A DNA stretch of 64,000 nucleotides from Bosea sp. NBC_00550 (GCF_026020075.1 NZ_CP102772.1:4306501-4370500), one strand, 5' to 3'. Positions 1-11,514 are shown, counted from the first letter of the stretch. Numbers and translations are program-made. Notes: generated by a model from the letters alone, not told the origin.

Positions 1-1523
1 GCACGCGCCAAGGCGAGCCGCTGACGGTCGCCTCTCGTCAAGGCCCTGTTCCAGTCGTCCTCGCCGTCGAGCCGGGAGGTCAGTGTCGCCAGGCCGTAGC
101 GGCGCAGCGCGGCGGCGACATCCGGCGCCGGGCGCGGCCGGTCGCCCTGCAGGAGATGGCGCAGGCTCGTTCGCGGCAGCTGCAGATGCTGGGGCACCAC
201 GGCGACGCGGGCGCTGCGGGGCAATGCGATCATCCCTTCCCCCTGCTGCCAGAGACCCGCGATCGCCTGCAGCAGCGTGTTCTTGGCAAAGCCGGCGTCG
301 CCGACGACATGGAGCGTCGCGCCGGCCGGCAACGCGAAATCGATTCCGGCGGCGAGCGGCAGGCCGGTGCCGTCGTGCAAGGTCACGTCCTGGAGACGCA
401 GGACGTGATCCGGAGCGTGCGCGATGACGAGGCTCTGCACCGGCGGGCGGAACTCGATCTCGGCCAGCGCATCGGCCAGTTCATTGACGCGCCGGGCGGC
501 GGCGAGCCACTCCGCGATGCGCATGAAGTTGTCGAGCAGCCAGTTGCAGGCGTTCTGCACGGCGACGAAGGCCGCGGCGACCTGCACGACGCCGCCGAGC
601 GTCATCTCGCCGCCGAGGTATTTCGGCGCCGCCAGCAGCAGCGGCACCACCGGGACGAGCGCGCCGCTGCCATTCGTGATCCAGGTCAGGCGCGCGCGCT
701 GCCGGATCATCGCCAGCCAGCGCCGCACCAGGATCTCGTGGCTGCGCGCGACGGCGTGGCGCTCTCCGGTCTCGGTCCGGGCGAGTGCGATCGCTTCGCC
801 GTGGTCGCGGATGCGCATCAGGGCGAAGCGCAGGCCGGCCTCGCTCTCGTTGCGCGCGGCGATGAGGCCCGGCAGGCGCCGCCCGACGGTCGTCACCAGC
901 GCCGAGACGATCACCGCATAGAGGATGGCGGCCAGGACGAGATAGGCGGGGATCGCGATGCTGCTTTCGCCCCAGGACAGGTTCAGGCTGCCGCCGATCT
1001 CCCAAAGGATTTCGATGAAGATCGCGATGGTGATGACGGAGGAAAGCAGGCCGATCGCGAAATCCACCACCGGCTCCGTCGCCCAGCGGACGTCGTCGGC
1101 GATGCGGTATTCGGGATTGGCAGGTTCGGTGCCGGTGAGCCCGAGGCGGAAGAAGCGCCGCTCGCCGACCCAGCCATCGGCCAGCCGCGCGGTGAGCCAT
1201 TGCCGCCAGTGCACCTGGAAGGTCTCGCGCGCCCGCAGGATGACGACGCCGAGCCCCGCCACGACGAAGACGAGCACGGGGAACACGCCCATCGCGACCA
1301 GGGCGCTGTGGCCGTCCTTGCGCTCCAATGCGTCGAAGAACCAGCCGTTCCAGCGGTTGATCGTGACATTGGCGAAGACGGACAGGATGATCCCGGCCGC
1401 CAGCAGCAACGTCCAGAACCAGGCGCGGCCGGCGCTCTCGCCGCGCCAGAAATGACGCGTCAGGCGGGCGAAACGGATCGCCACCCGCCGGTCTCCGGGC
1501 ACGGTCGCTCTCTCGCCTGCCAT
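1..1523 (-). CDS. SbmA/BacA-like ABC transporter, fused permease-ATPase (3' end outside window)
   Basis: An open minus frame runs from an ATG at 1523 off the left edge (about 507 residues seen; the family is usually near 600). The N-terminal half has hydrophobic segments such as AWFWTLLLAAGIILSVFANV and LVAMGVFPVLVFVVAGLGVV and reads like the ABC_membrane_2 domain. The C-terminal half is the start of an ATPase domain: a P-loop-like GDAGFAKNT (near 270-310) and a signature-like LTRGDRQRLALARV at the very edge. Both motifs deviate from consensus: the P-loop keeps the Lys but lacks the second Gly and the Ser/Thr after Lys. Related proteins import peptides or cobalamin or export lipids; the substrate here is unknown. 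The start could lie further upstream, since the frame stays open. A long opposite-strand frame is a composition shadow. Confidence 0.8.
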   Translation of the reverse strand, partial: MAGERATVPGDRRVAIRFARLTRHFWRGESAGRAWFWTLLLAAGIILSVFANVTINRWNGWFFDALERKDGHSALVAMGVFPVLVFVVAGLGVVILRARETFQVHWRQWLTARLADGWVGERRFFRLGLTGTEPANPEYRIADDVRWATEPVVDFAIGLLSSVITIAIFIEILWEIGGSLNLSWGESSIAIPAYLVLAAILYAVIVSALVTTVGRRLPGLIAARNESEAGLRFALMRIRDHGEAIALARTETGERHAVARSHEILVRRWLAMIRQRARLTWITNGSGALVPVVPLLLAAPKYLGGEMTLGGVVQVAAAFVAVQNACNWLLDNFMRIAEWLAAARRVNELADALAEIEFRPPVQSLVIAHAPDHVLRLQDVTLHDGTGLPLAAGIDFALPAGATLHVVGDAGFAKNTLLQAIAGLWQQGEGMIALPRSARVAVVPQHLQLPRTSLRHLLQGDRPRPAPDVAAALRRYGLATLTSRLDGEDDWNRALTRGDRQRLALAR

Positions 1524-1692
1524 TTCGTCGGGCGTCAGCACGGTTTCGATCGTTCCCCCGGGGCCGGTTTTCCGGTCTCCCACGGTCAGAAGCTGATCGG
1601 GCGAAAATGAACTCAGGCTGAACGGAGTCGGTGGGCGGGCTAACCTCGCACTCTGTCGATGTTCGGCGATGGAGATGGCATGGTGAACCACC

Positions 1693-1827
1693 CGTCATTC
1701 CGGGGCGCCGCGAAGCGGCGAGCCCGGAACCCAGAACCCGTGCGGTTTCCCAAAGCCAGCGCCTCACAATGACGCGCATCGTTTCTGGGTTCCGGGCTCA
1801 GGCCTTTCGGCCTGCCCCGGAATGACG
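1693..1827. repeat. Dispersed palindromic intergenic repeat, copy 1 (CGTCATTCCGGGG subtype)
   Basis: The ends are inverted copies: CGTCATTCCGGGGC at 1693-1706 and its complement at 1814-1827. Inside, a 17-base perfect inverted pair lies at 1720-1736 and 1783-1799. It sits in the 380-base gene-free gap 1524-1903, between the 3' end of the malic enzyme gene and the start of the transporter gene; I see nothing else there. Related copies lie near 9874, 36002, 44320 and 47835. Confidence 0.75.
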
Positions 1828-1903
1828 GCGAAGGAGTCGCGACGACGATGCCGCCTTGTCGGCAGCCTCGAACGGTCCGGCTCAGGTTGTCACATGCCCG
1901 GCG

Positions 1904-4189
<2,286 letters not shown>

Positions 4190-4316
4190 CGAAGCGTCTT
4201 TTCTTGTGCGTTTCCTCGGGGGGAGCTGACCATACGGCGCGGCGCCCGCAGACCACAAGCCGTGACGGCTTCGCGCAACCTTTGCCGAGGAGCGATCCGC
4301 CTGACGCCGGCGGCGG

Positions 4317-6185
4317 CTAGAAGCGGCTGCGCACGCTGCGGACGAAGTCGCCGACATAGCGGTCGAGCGCTTCGGCCTGTTCGTCGACCTTGCGGGCGGC
4401 ACCTGCCACGCCGACGGCGGCATCGCCGGTGACGCGCACTTCGGCCCCGACGGCGCCGACATTGGTGGTGACGGCATCGGCGCTGAGGGCCACGGCCTGC
4501 GCATCCACCGCGATGGTCGAGGCGATGTCGGCCTGGCGGCTGACGACGGAGGCGATTGCCCCCGAGGTCCGCTCGATGGTCGTCATCGTGTCCTCGATAT
4601 GGGCCACGGCCTCGAAGGCGGTGGCGGCGGCCCCCCGGATATCGGCCAGCGTCGCCGCGATGTCCCGCGTCGCCTTCTGCGTCTGTTCCGCGAGGGTCTT
4701 GACCTCGCCTGCCACGACCGCGAAGCCCCGGCCTGCCGCGCCGGCCCGGGCGGCCTCGATCGTGGCGTTCAGCGCCAGCAGGTTCGTCCGGGCTGCGATC
4801 TCCTCGATGAAATCGAGAACGGCGCGCACCTTGTCGGCCGCCTCGGTCAGCCCGGCCACGTCGCTTCGCGTGCTGCGGACATAGCTGGCTGCCGCGCGCA
4901 CCGTCTCGTCGGCATGGCTGGTCTGGCGGGTGAGCTCCCGGATCGAGGCTCCGATCTCCTCCGCCGCGATGGCGACACTGCCGACTCGCCGCGACGCACT
5001 CTCCGCTTCCCGGGTCACGCCTTCGGCACGCAAGGTCGTCTTGCTGGCGCTTTCCACCATCTGGGCGGCGGCATCGTGCATGCCCCGCATCGAGGCCCCG
5101 ACATCGGCGAGCGCCTTGCCGACGGTGCGTTCCAGATCGCCGGCAAGTTCGTCGAGGGCCGTCTTGCGCAGCGTCTCGATCTCGTCGCGCCGGACTTCCA
5201 GCGTCTTCTCGGCGGTGGTGTCGAGGAGGATGCCGTCCCAGACCAGGGTGCCGTCGGCGAGCCTGCGCTTGGTCGATTCGCTGCGCAGCCAGACGACGCC
5301 GCCGCCCGGCGCATGATAGCGGCCTTCGAAGCGCCAGAGCGCCTCGCCGGCATGCTGCTCGCGTCGCAACTGCTCGAAGCGGGCGCGATCCTCGGGAAAG
5401 AGCTTGCCGAGCCAGATTTCGGGGTCGCGTTCGACGTCCTCTTTCGTGATGCCGAGCGCCTTGTCGATGGAAAAGGACGCGAACCGGTATGACAGCATGC
5501 CGTCCGGCCGCACGATGCGCTGATACAGCGTGCCGGGCGCGCGCTTGATCAAGGTCCGCAAGCGATAGGCCGTTTCGCGGCGGTCGTTGTCATGGATCAC
5601 GACGATGCCGGTGAGGATGATGCCGACCGTGCTGACGAGGATCATGGCGGGGACGGCCTCGCGCAGGAAGCGCTCGCCCGCATCGCCGGGAATGAAGGGG
5701 GCCGAGGCCAGCAGGCAGACCGCGTCGAGCGAACTCAGCAGGATCATGTCGCGCGCCATCAGAGGGCGCCGGCGCCTGACCAGCCAGATCGAGAAACCGA
5801 TCCCGATCAGCATGCGCAGCACGATGCCGCTGATGCCGGTTGCCATGCCGACGCCGCCGGTCATGAAGCGCACGGCGACCAGCGGCACGGCGGTCAGCAC
5901 GGCGGCCCATGGCCCACCGATGGGCCCCGCCAGGATGGCGAAGGTATTGCGCGAATCGATCAGCAGGCCGGGCTGGATCTCGACCGGGTTCGCCATGCTG
6001 ACGAGCGCGCCGCCTGCGAACAGCAGCCCCACGGCGCAGGGCCGCAGCCAGTCCCGCCCGACGAAGCAGGGCGCGATCACCGTGAGCACCAGCCCTGCAA
6101 ACAGCAGGAAGAACAGGCTTTGGACGAGATTGATCAGCAAGATGGCGGCCTTCCGCCGGATTCGGCCGATCGACCTTGCTTTCAA
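4317..6185 (-). CDS. Methyl-accepting chemotaxis protein with 5TM-LYT and PAS sensor domains
   Basis: A 622-residue chemoreceptor. Residues about 10-200 are multi-pass membrane and contain a stretch typical of the 5TMR-LYT fold ([20 protein letters not shown], then an [16 protein letters not shown] segment). Residues about 210-340 resemble a PAS/PAC domain ([20 protein letters not shown]). The C-terminal half is a cytoplasmic MCP signalling domain with the conserved hairpin tip [20 protein letters not shown]. There is no periplasmic ligand domain, and no C-terminal CheR/CheB tether is seen (it ends RSVRSRF). The listed start is a TTG, because no ATG lies before the first membrane segment; a nearby alternative start is possible. 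It is divergent from mutS with no chemotaxis neighbours, so it probably feeds a Che system encoded elsewhere. Confidence 0.88.
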   Translation of the reverse strand: MKARSIGRIRRKAAILLINLVQSLFFLLFAGLVLTVIAPCFVGRDWLRPCAVGLLFAGGALVSMANPVEIQPGLLIDSRNTFAILAGPIGGPWAAVLTAVPLVAVRFMTGGVGMATGISGIVLRMLIGIGFSIWLVRRRRPLMARDMILLSSLDAVCLLASAPFIPGDAGERFLREAVPAMILVSTVGIILTGIVVIHDNDRRETAYRLRTLIKRAPGTLYQRIVRPDGMLSYRFASFSIDKALGITKEDVERDPEIWLGKLFPEDRARFEQLRREQHAGEALWRFEGRYHAPGGGVVWLRSESTKRRLADGTLVWDGILLDTTAEKTLEVRRDEIETLRKTALDELAGDLERTVGKALADVGASMRGMHDAAAQMVESASKTTLRAEGVTREAESASRRVGSVAIAAEEIGASIRELTRQTSHADETVRAAASYVRSTRSDVAGLTEAADKVRAVLDFIEEIAARTNLLALNATIEAARAGAAGRGFAVVAGEVKTLAEQTQKATRDIAATLADIRGAAATAFEAVAHIEDTMTTIERTSGAIASVVSRQADIASTIAVDAQAVALSADAVTTNVGAVGAEVRVTGDAAVGVAGAARKVDEQAEALDRYVGDFVRSVRSRF

Positions 6186-6196
6186 TTGTTGAAAGC
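6178..6196. promoter_or_regulatory. Perfect 8-bp inverted repeat between chemoreceptor gene and mutS
   Basis: GCTTTCAA (6178-6185) and TTGAAAGC (6189-6196) form a perfect dyad around TTG, overlapping the proposed chemoreceptor start and 49 bases before the mutS start. It could be an operator or a short hairpin; no regulator is known. Confidence 0.3.
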
Positions 6197-6244
6197 CGTC
6201 CTAACGGATGGTCTTGACGCTACTTTTTGCTAGCGTGCCGGCCG

Positions 6245-8968
6245 ATGCGCCACAGCTCTCCCACCGAAGTCGCCGGTTCGACCGTGCCAGCCGCTCCTGC
6301 CGAGCGGGTGACGCCGATGATGGCGCAGTACGTCGAGATCAAGGCTGCCAATCCCGATTGCCTGCTGTTCTACAGGATGGGCGATTTCTACGAGCTGTTC
6401 TTCCGCGATGCGGAGATCGCCTCGCGTACGCTCGGCATCGTGCTGACCAAGCGTGGCAAGCACCAGGGCGACGACATTCCGATGTGCGGCGTGCCCGTCG
6501 AGCGCGCCGACGACTACCTTCAGCGCCTGATCGCCGCCGGCCACCGCGTCGCGGTCTGCGAGCAGACGGAGGACCCGGCCGAGGCGAAGAAGCGCGGCGC
6601 CAAGTCGGTGGTGAAGCGCGATGTGGTGCGTCTCGTCACCCCCGGCACCATCACCGAGGAGCGGCTGCTCGAGCCCGGCCGCGCCAGCCTGCTCGTCGCC
6701 GTGGCGCGCCGCAAGACCGGCGAGGCGGCGGCGGTCTACGGGCTGGCGGTGATCGACATCTCGACCGGCCGCTTCACCGTGATGGAGACGCCGCAGGAGC
6801 GGCTCGCCATCGAGTTCTCGCGATTGGAGCCGCGCGAGATCGTCTGCCCCGACGCGATCCATGACGATCCCGAGCTGAAGGATTTCTGGCGCGAGATCAC
6901 GATCCCGGTGACGCCGCTGGCACGCGACGGGCTGGATGCCGCCTCTGCCGAGCGCCGCCTCAAGGAGTTCTTCGGCGTCGCCACGCTCGATGCCTTCGGC
7001 GCCTTCAGCCGGGCCGAGATCGCGGCTGCGGGCGCCGCACTCGCCTATGTCGAGCGTACCCAGCTCGGCGCGCGGCCGCCGCTATCGGCCCCGGTGCGCG
7101 ATTCCGGCTCGGCGACGATGCTGATCGACGCCGCGACCCGCGCCAATCTCGAATTGACGCGCACGCTCGGCGGCGAACGCCAGGGCAGCCTGCTCGCCAC
7201 CATCGACCGCACGGTGACGCCCGGCGGCGCGCGCCTGCTGGCCGAGCGGCTGGCGGGGCCGCTGACCGATCCGGCCGCCATCGCGGCGCGTCATGACGCG
7301 GTCGCCCTTCTGGTGACCGACGGGGGCCTTCGCGAGGATCTGCGCCGGGCCCTGGAGAAGGTGCCGGACGTCGCCCGCGCGCTGGCGCGGTTGTCGCTCG
7401 ACCGTGGCGGCCCGCGCGATCTCGCGGCGCTCGGCGCCGGGCTCGACGCCGCCCGTGCGATCGCCGCCCTGCTGATCCGGCGCGCCGATCTGCCGGAGGA
7501 GCTGAATCGGGCCATGCGGGCGCTCGGTGAAAGCGATCCCGATCTTCCCGTCCGGTTAAGCGAGACGCTGGCAGAGGAACTCCCGCTCAACCGCCGCGAC
7601 GGCCGCTTCGTGCGCGAAGGGCATGATGCCGGTCTCGACGAGCTGCGCCTGCTCCAGGTCGATTCGCGCAAGGTCATCGCCCAGCTTCAGGCGCGTTATG
7701 CCGCCGAGACCGGCTGTCGCACGCTGCGCATCAAGCACAACGCCATGCTCGGCTATTTCGTCGAGGTGCCCCAGGCGATGGGCGAGGAGTTCCTGAGGGA
7801 GTCCTGGCGCGCGACCTTCGTGCATCGCCAGACCATGTCGGACGCGATGCGGTTCTCCTCGGTCGAGCTCGGCGAGCTCGAAGCGAAGATCGCCTCCGCC
7901 GCCGACCGGGCGCTCAAGCTCGAACTCGGTATCTTCTCGCAGCTGACCGAAGCCGTCCTGGCCCAGGCCGAGCCGATCAAGGCCGTTGCCCTGGCGCTGG
8001 CCGAGCTCGATGTCGCCGCCGCGCTCGCCGATCTCGCTTCGCGCGAAGGCTGGAGCCGTCCGCATGTCGATGGCGGCGTCGCCTTCACCATCGAGGGCGG
8101 CCGCCACCCCGTCGTCGAGGCGGCGCTGAAGCGCGACGGCAAGCCCTTCGTCGCCAACGACACCGAATTGTCGCCGCCCACTGCCGATACCAAAGGTGGC
8201 CGCATCTGCCTGATCACCGGCCCGAACATGGCCGGTAAATCGACTTTCCTGCGCCAGAACGCGCTGATTGCCGTTCTCGCCCAGATGGGCTCTTTCGTGC
8301 CGGCGACGCAGACCCGTATCGGCGTCGTCGACCGGCTGTTCTCGCGCGTCGGCGCCGCCGACGATCTGGCGCGCGGGCGTTCGACCTTCATGGTGGAGAT
8401 GGTCGAGACCGCCGCGATCCTGAACCAGGCCGGCCCGCGCGCGCTCGTCATTCTCGACGAGATCGGGCGGGGCACCGCGACCTTCGACGGCCTCTCCATC
8501 GCCTGGGCCGCGATCGAGCACCTGCACGAGATCAACCGTTGCCGCAGCCTGTTCGCCACGCACTACCATGAGCTGACGGCGCTCGGAGACCGGCTCGACC
8601 GCGTCGCCAACGCGACGGTGCGCGTCACCGAGTGGAAGGGCGAAGTCGTCTTCCTGCACGAGGTCGTGCCGGGCGCGGCCGATCGCTCCTACGGCATCCA
8701 GGTCGCCAAGCTCGCCGGCCTGCCACCGGCCGTGGTTGAACGCGCCCGCGCGATCCTCGGCGAGCTCGAGAAGACCGAGCGCGAAAAGCCTGTCGCCTCG
8801 CTGGTCGACGACCTGCCGCTCTTCGCCGCGCCGCTGCGACGCCCGGCTCCGGTCGTCACGGAAGACCAGCCCGACGGGCTGCGTGAGACGCTGGCCGGGA
8901 TCGACCCGGACGAGATGACCCCGCGCGAGGCGCTGGAAGCGCTCTACCGGCTGAAGCGGCTCAGCTGA
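6245..8968 (+). CDS. mutS: DNA mismatch repair ATPase MutS
   Basis: A 907-residue MutS, which recognises mismatches and small loops and starts repair with MutL. The N-terminal mismatch-binding motif is intact (GDFYELF, with Phe48 and Glu50 of the F-x-E motif). The C-terminal ATPase has Walker [10 protein letters not shown] near residue 658, Walker B with [15 protein letters not shown], and the ATHYHEL switch. The ATG at 6245 was chosen over a TTG 18 bases upstream because it gives the usual short N-terminal tail before [11 protein letters not shown]-terminal extension with DLPLF and [14 protein letters not shown] matches the usual MutS tail. It converges with the NlpC/P60 gene, the two stops only 9 bases apart. 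Confidence 0.97.
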   Translation: MRHSSPTEVAGSTVPAAPAERVTPMMAQYVEIKAANPDCLLFYRMGDFYELFFRDAEIASRTLGIVLTKRGKHQGDDIPMCGVPVERADDYLQRLIAAGHRVAVCEQTEDPAEAKKRGAKSVVKRDVVRLVTPGTITEERLLEPGRASLLVAVARRKTGEAAAVYGLAVIDISTGRFTVMETPQERLAIEFSRLEPREIVCPDAIHDDPELKDFWREITIPVTPLARDGLDAASAERRLKEFFGVATLDAFGAFSRAEIAAAGAALAYVERTQLGARPPLSAPVRDSGSATMLIDAATRANLELTRTLGGERQGSLLATIDRTVTPGGARLLAERLAGPLTDPAAIAARHDAVALLVTDGGLREDLRRALEKVPDVARALARLSLDRGGPRDLAALGAGLDAARAIAALLIRRADLPEELNRAMRALGESDPDLPVRLSETLAEELPLNRRDGRFVREGHDAGLDELRLLQVDSRKVIAQLQARYAAETGCRTLRIKHNAMLGYFVEVPQAMGEEFLRESWRATFVHRQTMSDAMRFSSVELGELEAKIASAADRALKLELGIFSQLTEAVLAQAEPIKAVALALAELDVAAALADLASREGWSRPHVDGGVAFTIEGGRHPVVEAALKRDGKPFVANDTELSPPTADTKGGRICLITGPNMAGKSTFLRQNALIAVLAQMGSFVPATQTRIGVVDRLFSRVGAADDLARGRSTFMVEMVETAAILNQAGPRALVILDEIGRGTATFDGLSIAWAAIEHLHEINRCRSLFATHYHELTALGDRLDRVANATVRVTEWKGEVVFLHEVVPGAADRSYGIQVAKLAGLPPAVVERARAILGELEKTEREKPVASLVDDLPLFAAPLRRPAPVVTEDQPDGLRETLAGIDPDEMTPREALEALYRLKRLS

Positions 8969-8977
8969 GGTTCTCGG

Positions 8978-9835
8978 CTATCCCAGCCGCTTGATGCTGG
9001 TGATCGCGCCGAAGCTCTTGTCTCGAATGCGGTCGCGCGCTTCCTTCAGCGGCTCGCGGTGCACGGTCATCGTATAGCCGTTGGCATGCAGGAGAGTGTC
9101 CGGGTCGGTCAGGATGCCGACATGGCCCTTCCAGAAGACGAGATCGCCGCGCTGCAGCCCCGACAGGTCTTCGTCGAACGCAACAGCGCGGCCGAGCGCC
9201 GCCTCCAGCATGTCGGAGTCACGCGGCGAGGCGACACCCGCCGCCGCGAGCGCGAGCTGCGTCAGTCCGGAGCAGTCGAGCCCCAAGCTGGTCTTGCCGC
9301 CCCAGAGATAGGGCACGCCGAGGAAGCGCTCGGCGACTGCGACGAAATCGGGCTCGTGCCGGTCCTGCGGGGTGAGGTGCTTGGCGAAGATATGCCCGCC
9401 ATCGCCCAGCACGGCGAAATCGCCGTTCATCGCAGCGACGACGACGCCCGCATTCAGCGAGAGCATGGCGAGCGGCGCCAGTTTGATCGAGGGGCCCGGA
9501 TAGACGAAGGTCCGCAACGCCGTGACGCGATGCGTCGGCGCCGGTTGGTCCGCCCGCAGCGCGTCGTCCGGCAGGTAACCGACATAGCCATCGCCCGCGA
9601 GCTGGACCCAGGCCCAGCCTTCCTCCTGCTCATAGACCTCCACGAGTTCGCCGGCGAGCGCCTCGGTGTCGAGCGGCGCGTCCAGGCGCGGCTCGCGCCG
9701 GAGCGGCGCTGAAGGCACGATCACGCGCATCGCCTGCGGGTCGACGAAGCGTGGGGCCTCGACCTGCCCGGCCAGATGGCGGGCGGCGAGGTCGGGGCGA
9801 AAGGGCGTGATGCGGCGGTCGAGAATCGTGGTCAT
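8978..9835 (-). CDS. NlpC/P60 family cysteine hydrolase with SH3-like domains
   Basis: A 285-residue protein of the C40 peptidase type, expected to cut peptidoglycan peptide stems (gamma-D-glutamyl-diamino acid bonds). Residues about 35-165 look like two SH3-type modules (VYEQEEGWAWVQLAGDGYVG). The C-terminal domain carries the catalytic Cys188 in LDCSGLTQLA and His238 in WKGHVGI. There is no signal peptide, so it may act on recycled muropeptides, as the cytoplasmic dipeptidyl-peptidase VI-type members do. In relatives this gene often follows a leucyl aminopeptidase gene; here an IS110 element and a marR gene lie between the two. Confidence 0.9.
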   Translation of the reverse strand: MTTILDRRITPFRPDLAARHLAGQVEAPRFVDPQAMRVIVPSAPLRREPRLDAPLDTEALAGELVEVYEQEEGWAWVQLAGDGYVGYLPDDALRADQPAPTHRVTALRTFVYPGPSIKLAPLAMLSLNAGVVVAAMNGDFAVLGDGGHIFAKHLTPQDRHEPDFVAVAERFLGVPYLWGGKTSLGLDCSGLTQLALAAAGVASPRDSDMLEAALGRAVAFDEDLSGLQRGDLVFWKGHVGILTDPDTLLHANGYTMTVHREPLKEARDRIRDKSFGAITSIKRLG

Positions 9836-9873
9836 ATCGGCAATCTAGGGTGCTCCTGCTTGTCAGGGAACCA

Positions 9874-9975
9874 CGTCATTCTCGGGCGGAGCGAAGCGTA
9901 GACCCGAGAATCTCGGGCAGGATGAGGTTCGAGGAGCGTCCTTTGGCGAGAGATGCTCGGGTCAAGCCCGAGCAT
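9874..9975. repeat. Dispersed palindromic repeat, copy 2, split by the IS110 insertion
   Basis: The left end CGTCATTCTCGGGC begins at 9874. The right half has the hairpin ATGCTCGGG / CCCGAGCAT (stem 9, loop TCAAG) ending at 9975. The expected closing GACG is missing here and appears instead at 11145-11148, after the insertion element. The intact copy at 36002-36105 shows the uninterrupted structure. The gene-free stretch 9836-10204 holds this repeat and the left end of the element. Confidence 0.8.
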
Positions 9976-11144
9976 TGTCTGTTTGTGATGGGGTATTGAG
10001 GTTTTGTTCCGCGTGAGCGGGATGTCTGGTCCGGCTGGCCGGCCGGACCAGACGCGACTCGTCGACCGTCCCGAGCCAGGGCTTTCGCCCGTCGTCATCG
10101 AGGTTGCGGGTCGCTTCCCTTGTCACGCTTGGTGAGTTGCCAGGGCCTCTTCGCATGAGCCGAACGCCCGCAGACAATCACAAGCCCTTCGAGGATAGCT
10201 CCCGATGCCGGTTTGCACCACGGTCCCTGAACCCTCCCGTTTCCTCGGCTGTGATGTCGGCAAGGCCGGGATCGTCGTCTTCGACAGCCGCGGCGACACC
10301 CTCGGCAGTCTCCCTAACGAGGCTTCGGCCCTGGCAGCCTTCGCAGCCGGGCTCGGCCCGGACTGCCTCGTCGTCTGCGAGGCGACGGGCGGCTATGAGG
10401 ACGCCCTGCTGGCGGCGCTCGTCTCAGCCGGCTGCCCGGCCCATCGCGCCGATGCCCGCAAGGTCAAGGCCTTCATCCGCTCCTATGGGACGCTCGGGAA
10501 GAGCGATGCGCTCGATGCCAGGGCGCTTGCCCGCTACGGCGCCGAGCGCCACGCTCGGCTGATCCGCTGGCAGGCGCCCGCCCCGGCACGCGAGCGCCTC
10601 CAGGTCCTGGTGCGGACCAGAGCCGATCTCGTCGCCCAGAGAACGGCCTGCACCAACCGGCTCAACGCTCCCGGCATCGAACCGGTCAAAGCCCCGCTCC
10701 AGGCCCTGCACGACTGCCTCAAAGCCCAGATCGCCGCCCTGGCGCAAACCATCGCCGAGACCCTGCGCACCATCGCCCGCACCGACAGAAGCGAGCAGGC
10801 CTTGCGCTCCATCCGCGGCATCGGAACGACCACCGCCGCCACCCTCATCGCACTCATGCCCGAGCTCGGACGCATCAGCCGGCGCCAGGCCGCCGCACTC
10901 GCAGGCCTGGCTCCTCATCCAAACCAGAGCGGCAGTCGAGACGCCTACCGCCCAACCAGAGGCGGCAGGGCCGAAATCAAGGCCGCCCTGTTCATGCCCG
11001 CAATGGCCGCCGCAAGGCACGACCCCGCCATGCGCGACGCCTACACACGCCTCATCGCAAACGGAAAAAAGCCAATCGTCGCTCTCACCGCAATCATGCG
11101 ACGCATCATCGTCATCGCAAATGCCCGCGTCAGAGACCAAAACA
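9976..11144 (+). mobile_element. IS110-family insertion sequence inserted in a hairpin repeat
   Basis: The borders were inferred by comparing the split repeat with the intact copy at 36002-36105. Sequence matching the repeat stops at 9975 (CCCGAGCAT) and resumes at 11145 (GACG). The element, about 1.17 kb, has no terminal inverted repeats or long target duplication, as expected for the family. A 229-base leader precedes the recombinase gene, the arrangement of the IS110 subgroup whose leader encodes a bridge RNA. The AT at 9974-9975 is a candidate core dinucleotide; the right junction reads ACAGACGG, consistent with loss of one T. It lies 16 bases beyond the stop of the marR gene. Confidence 0.8.
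10010..10204 (+). ncRNA. Candidate bridge RNA (seekRNA) of the IS110 element
   Basis: The leader holds a strong hairpin: a 12-bp stem 10024-10035 / 10042-10053 with a 6-base loop. Downstream, CTCG (10058-10061) and CGAG (10099-10102) can close a loop containing CCCGAGC (10070-10076), identical to the left target flank 9967-9973, and CCCGTC (10088-10093), complementary to the right flank 11145-11150. Nearer the recombinase start, CAGACAAT (10171-10178) is complementary to the left-end junction 9974-9981. Order and polarity match the left-target guide, right-target guide and right-donor guide of IS621-type bridge RNAs. I could not find a convincing left-donor guide. The transcript ends are not known. 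Confidence 0.6.
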
Positions 11145-11395
11145 GACGGGTAGCTTGCAATCAGCTTCCGCCGATCTCCTTCGCATGCTCGGTCACCAGA
11201 TCGGCAAGCCTCTCGACCGCGAGTGCACCGGCTACGGTGCGCTGGATCACGACATTACGGCGGTCTGCCTCGTCGCGCTTGCGGGTCAGCAGGCCGAGTT
11301 TTCCGAGTGTATCGAGCGCGCGGGTGATCACCGGCTTGGTCACGCCGAGCTGCTTGGCTAGCCCCCGCACCGTATGCGGCGGCAGTTCGAGGTAG
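10205..11395 (+). CDS. IS110-family DEDD recombinase, open past the element's right end
   Basis: The N-terminal RuvC-like DEDD domain shows Asp17 (GCDVGKAG), Glu59 (VVCEATGGYE), and Asp101 and Asp104 (KSDALDARALA). The C-terminal Transposase_20 region has RSIRGIGTTTAATLIALMPE and NQSGS with the candidate catalytic Ser242. The element ends near codon 313; family members are usually about 310-350 residues. The frame shows no stop there and continues for about 83 residues into flanking DNA, antisense to the marR gene. The tail is therefore host sequence, and the native stop is absent or displaced by a frameshift. The recombinase would excise and insert the element under guidance of the leader RNA. 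Both domains look intact. Confidence 0.9.
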   Translation: MPVCTTVPEPSRFLGCDVGKAGIVVFDSRGDTLGSLPNEASALAAFAAGLGPDCLVVCEATGGYEDALLAALVSAGCPAHRADARKVKAFIRSYGTLGKSDALDARALARYGAERHARLIRWQAPAPARERLQVLVRTRADLVAQRTACTNRLNAPGIEPVKAPLQALHDCLKAQIAALAQTIAETLRTIARTDRSEQALRSIRGIGTTTAATLIALMPELGRISRRQAAALAGLAPHPNQSGSRDAYRPTRGGRAEIKAALFMPAMAAARHDPAMRDAYTRLIANGKKPIVALTAIMRRIIVIANARVRDQNRRVACNQLPPISFACSVTRSASLSTASAPATVRWITTLRRSASSRLRVSRPSFPSVSSARVITGLVTPSCLASPRTVCGGSSR

Positions 11396-11514
11396 ACCGT
11401 CAGCAGGATCGCGGTCTGGCGCGCCGAGAGATCGGCCTCGCTGTCCCGCACCAGATCGAGATGAACCTGCCGCCACAGTTTGAGCGCCTGCGAAGGCTTG
11501 ATCTCCAAGGGCAT
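11161..11514 (-). CDS. MarR-family winged-helix transcriptional regulator
   Basis: A 117-residue protein with a MarR-type winged helix: LSARQTAILLTVYLE, then recognition region GLAKQLGVTKPVITRALDTL, then the wing KRDEADRRNVVI. It is shorter than many MarR proteins and has short dimerisation helices. It would bind DNA as a dimer; ligand and targets are unknown. It lies 80 bases downstream of the aminopeptidase gene on the same strand, and the IS110 element sits 16 bases after its stop. Confidence 0.85.
   Translation of the reverse strand: MPLEIKPSQALKLWRQVHLDLVRDSEADLSARQTAILLTVYLELPPHTVRGLAKQLGVTKPVITRALDTLGKLGLLTRKRDEADRRNVVIQRTVAGALAVERLADLVTEHAKEIGGS

Noticed and set aside
156..1610. Long plus-strand open frame of 484 codons
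   Set aside because: It lies opposite the SbmA-like transporter gene, is dominated by Arg, Asp and Gln of GC-shadow type and shows no domain; the minus frame has clear membrane segments and ATPase motifs.
10070..10178. Left-donor guide of the bridge RNA near 10160 (CCGAAC resembling the right end CCAAAAC)
   Set aside because: Too short and mismatched to claim; left out of the annotation while the other three guide matches were kept.
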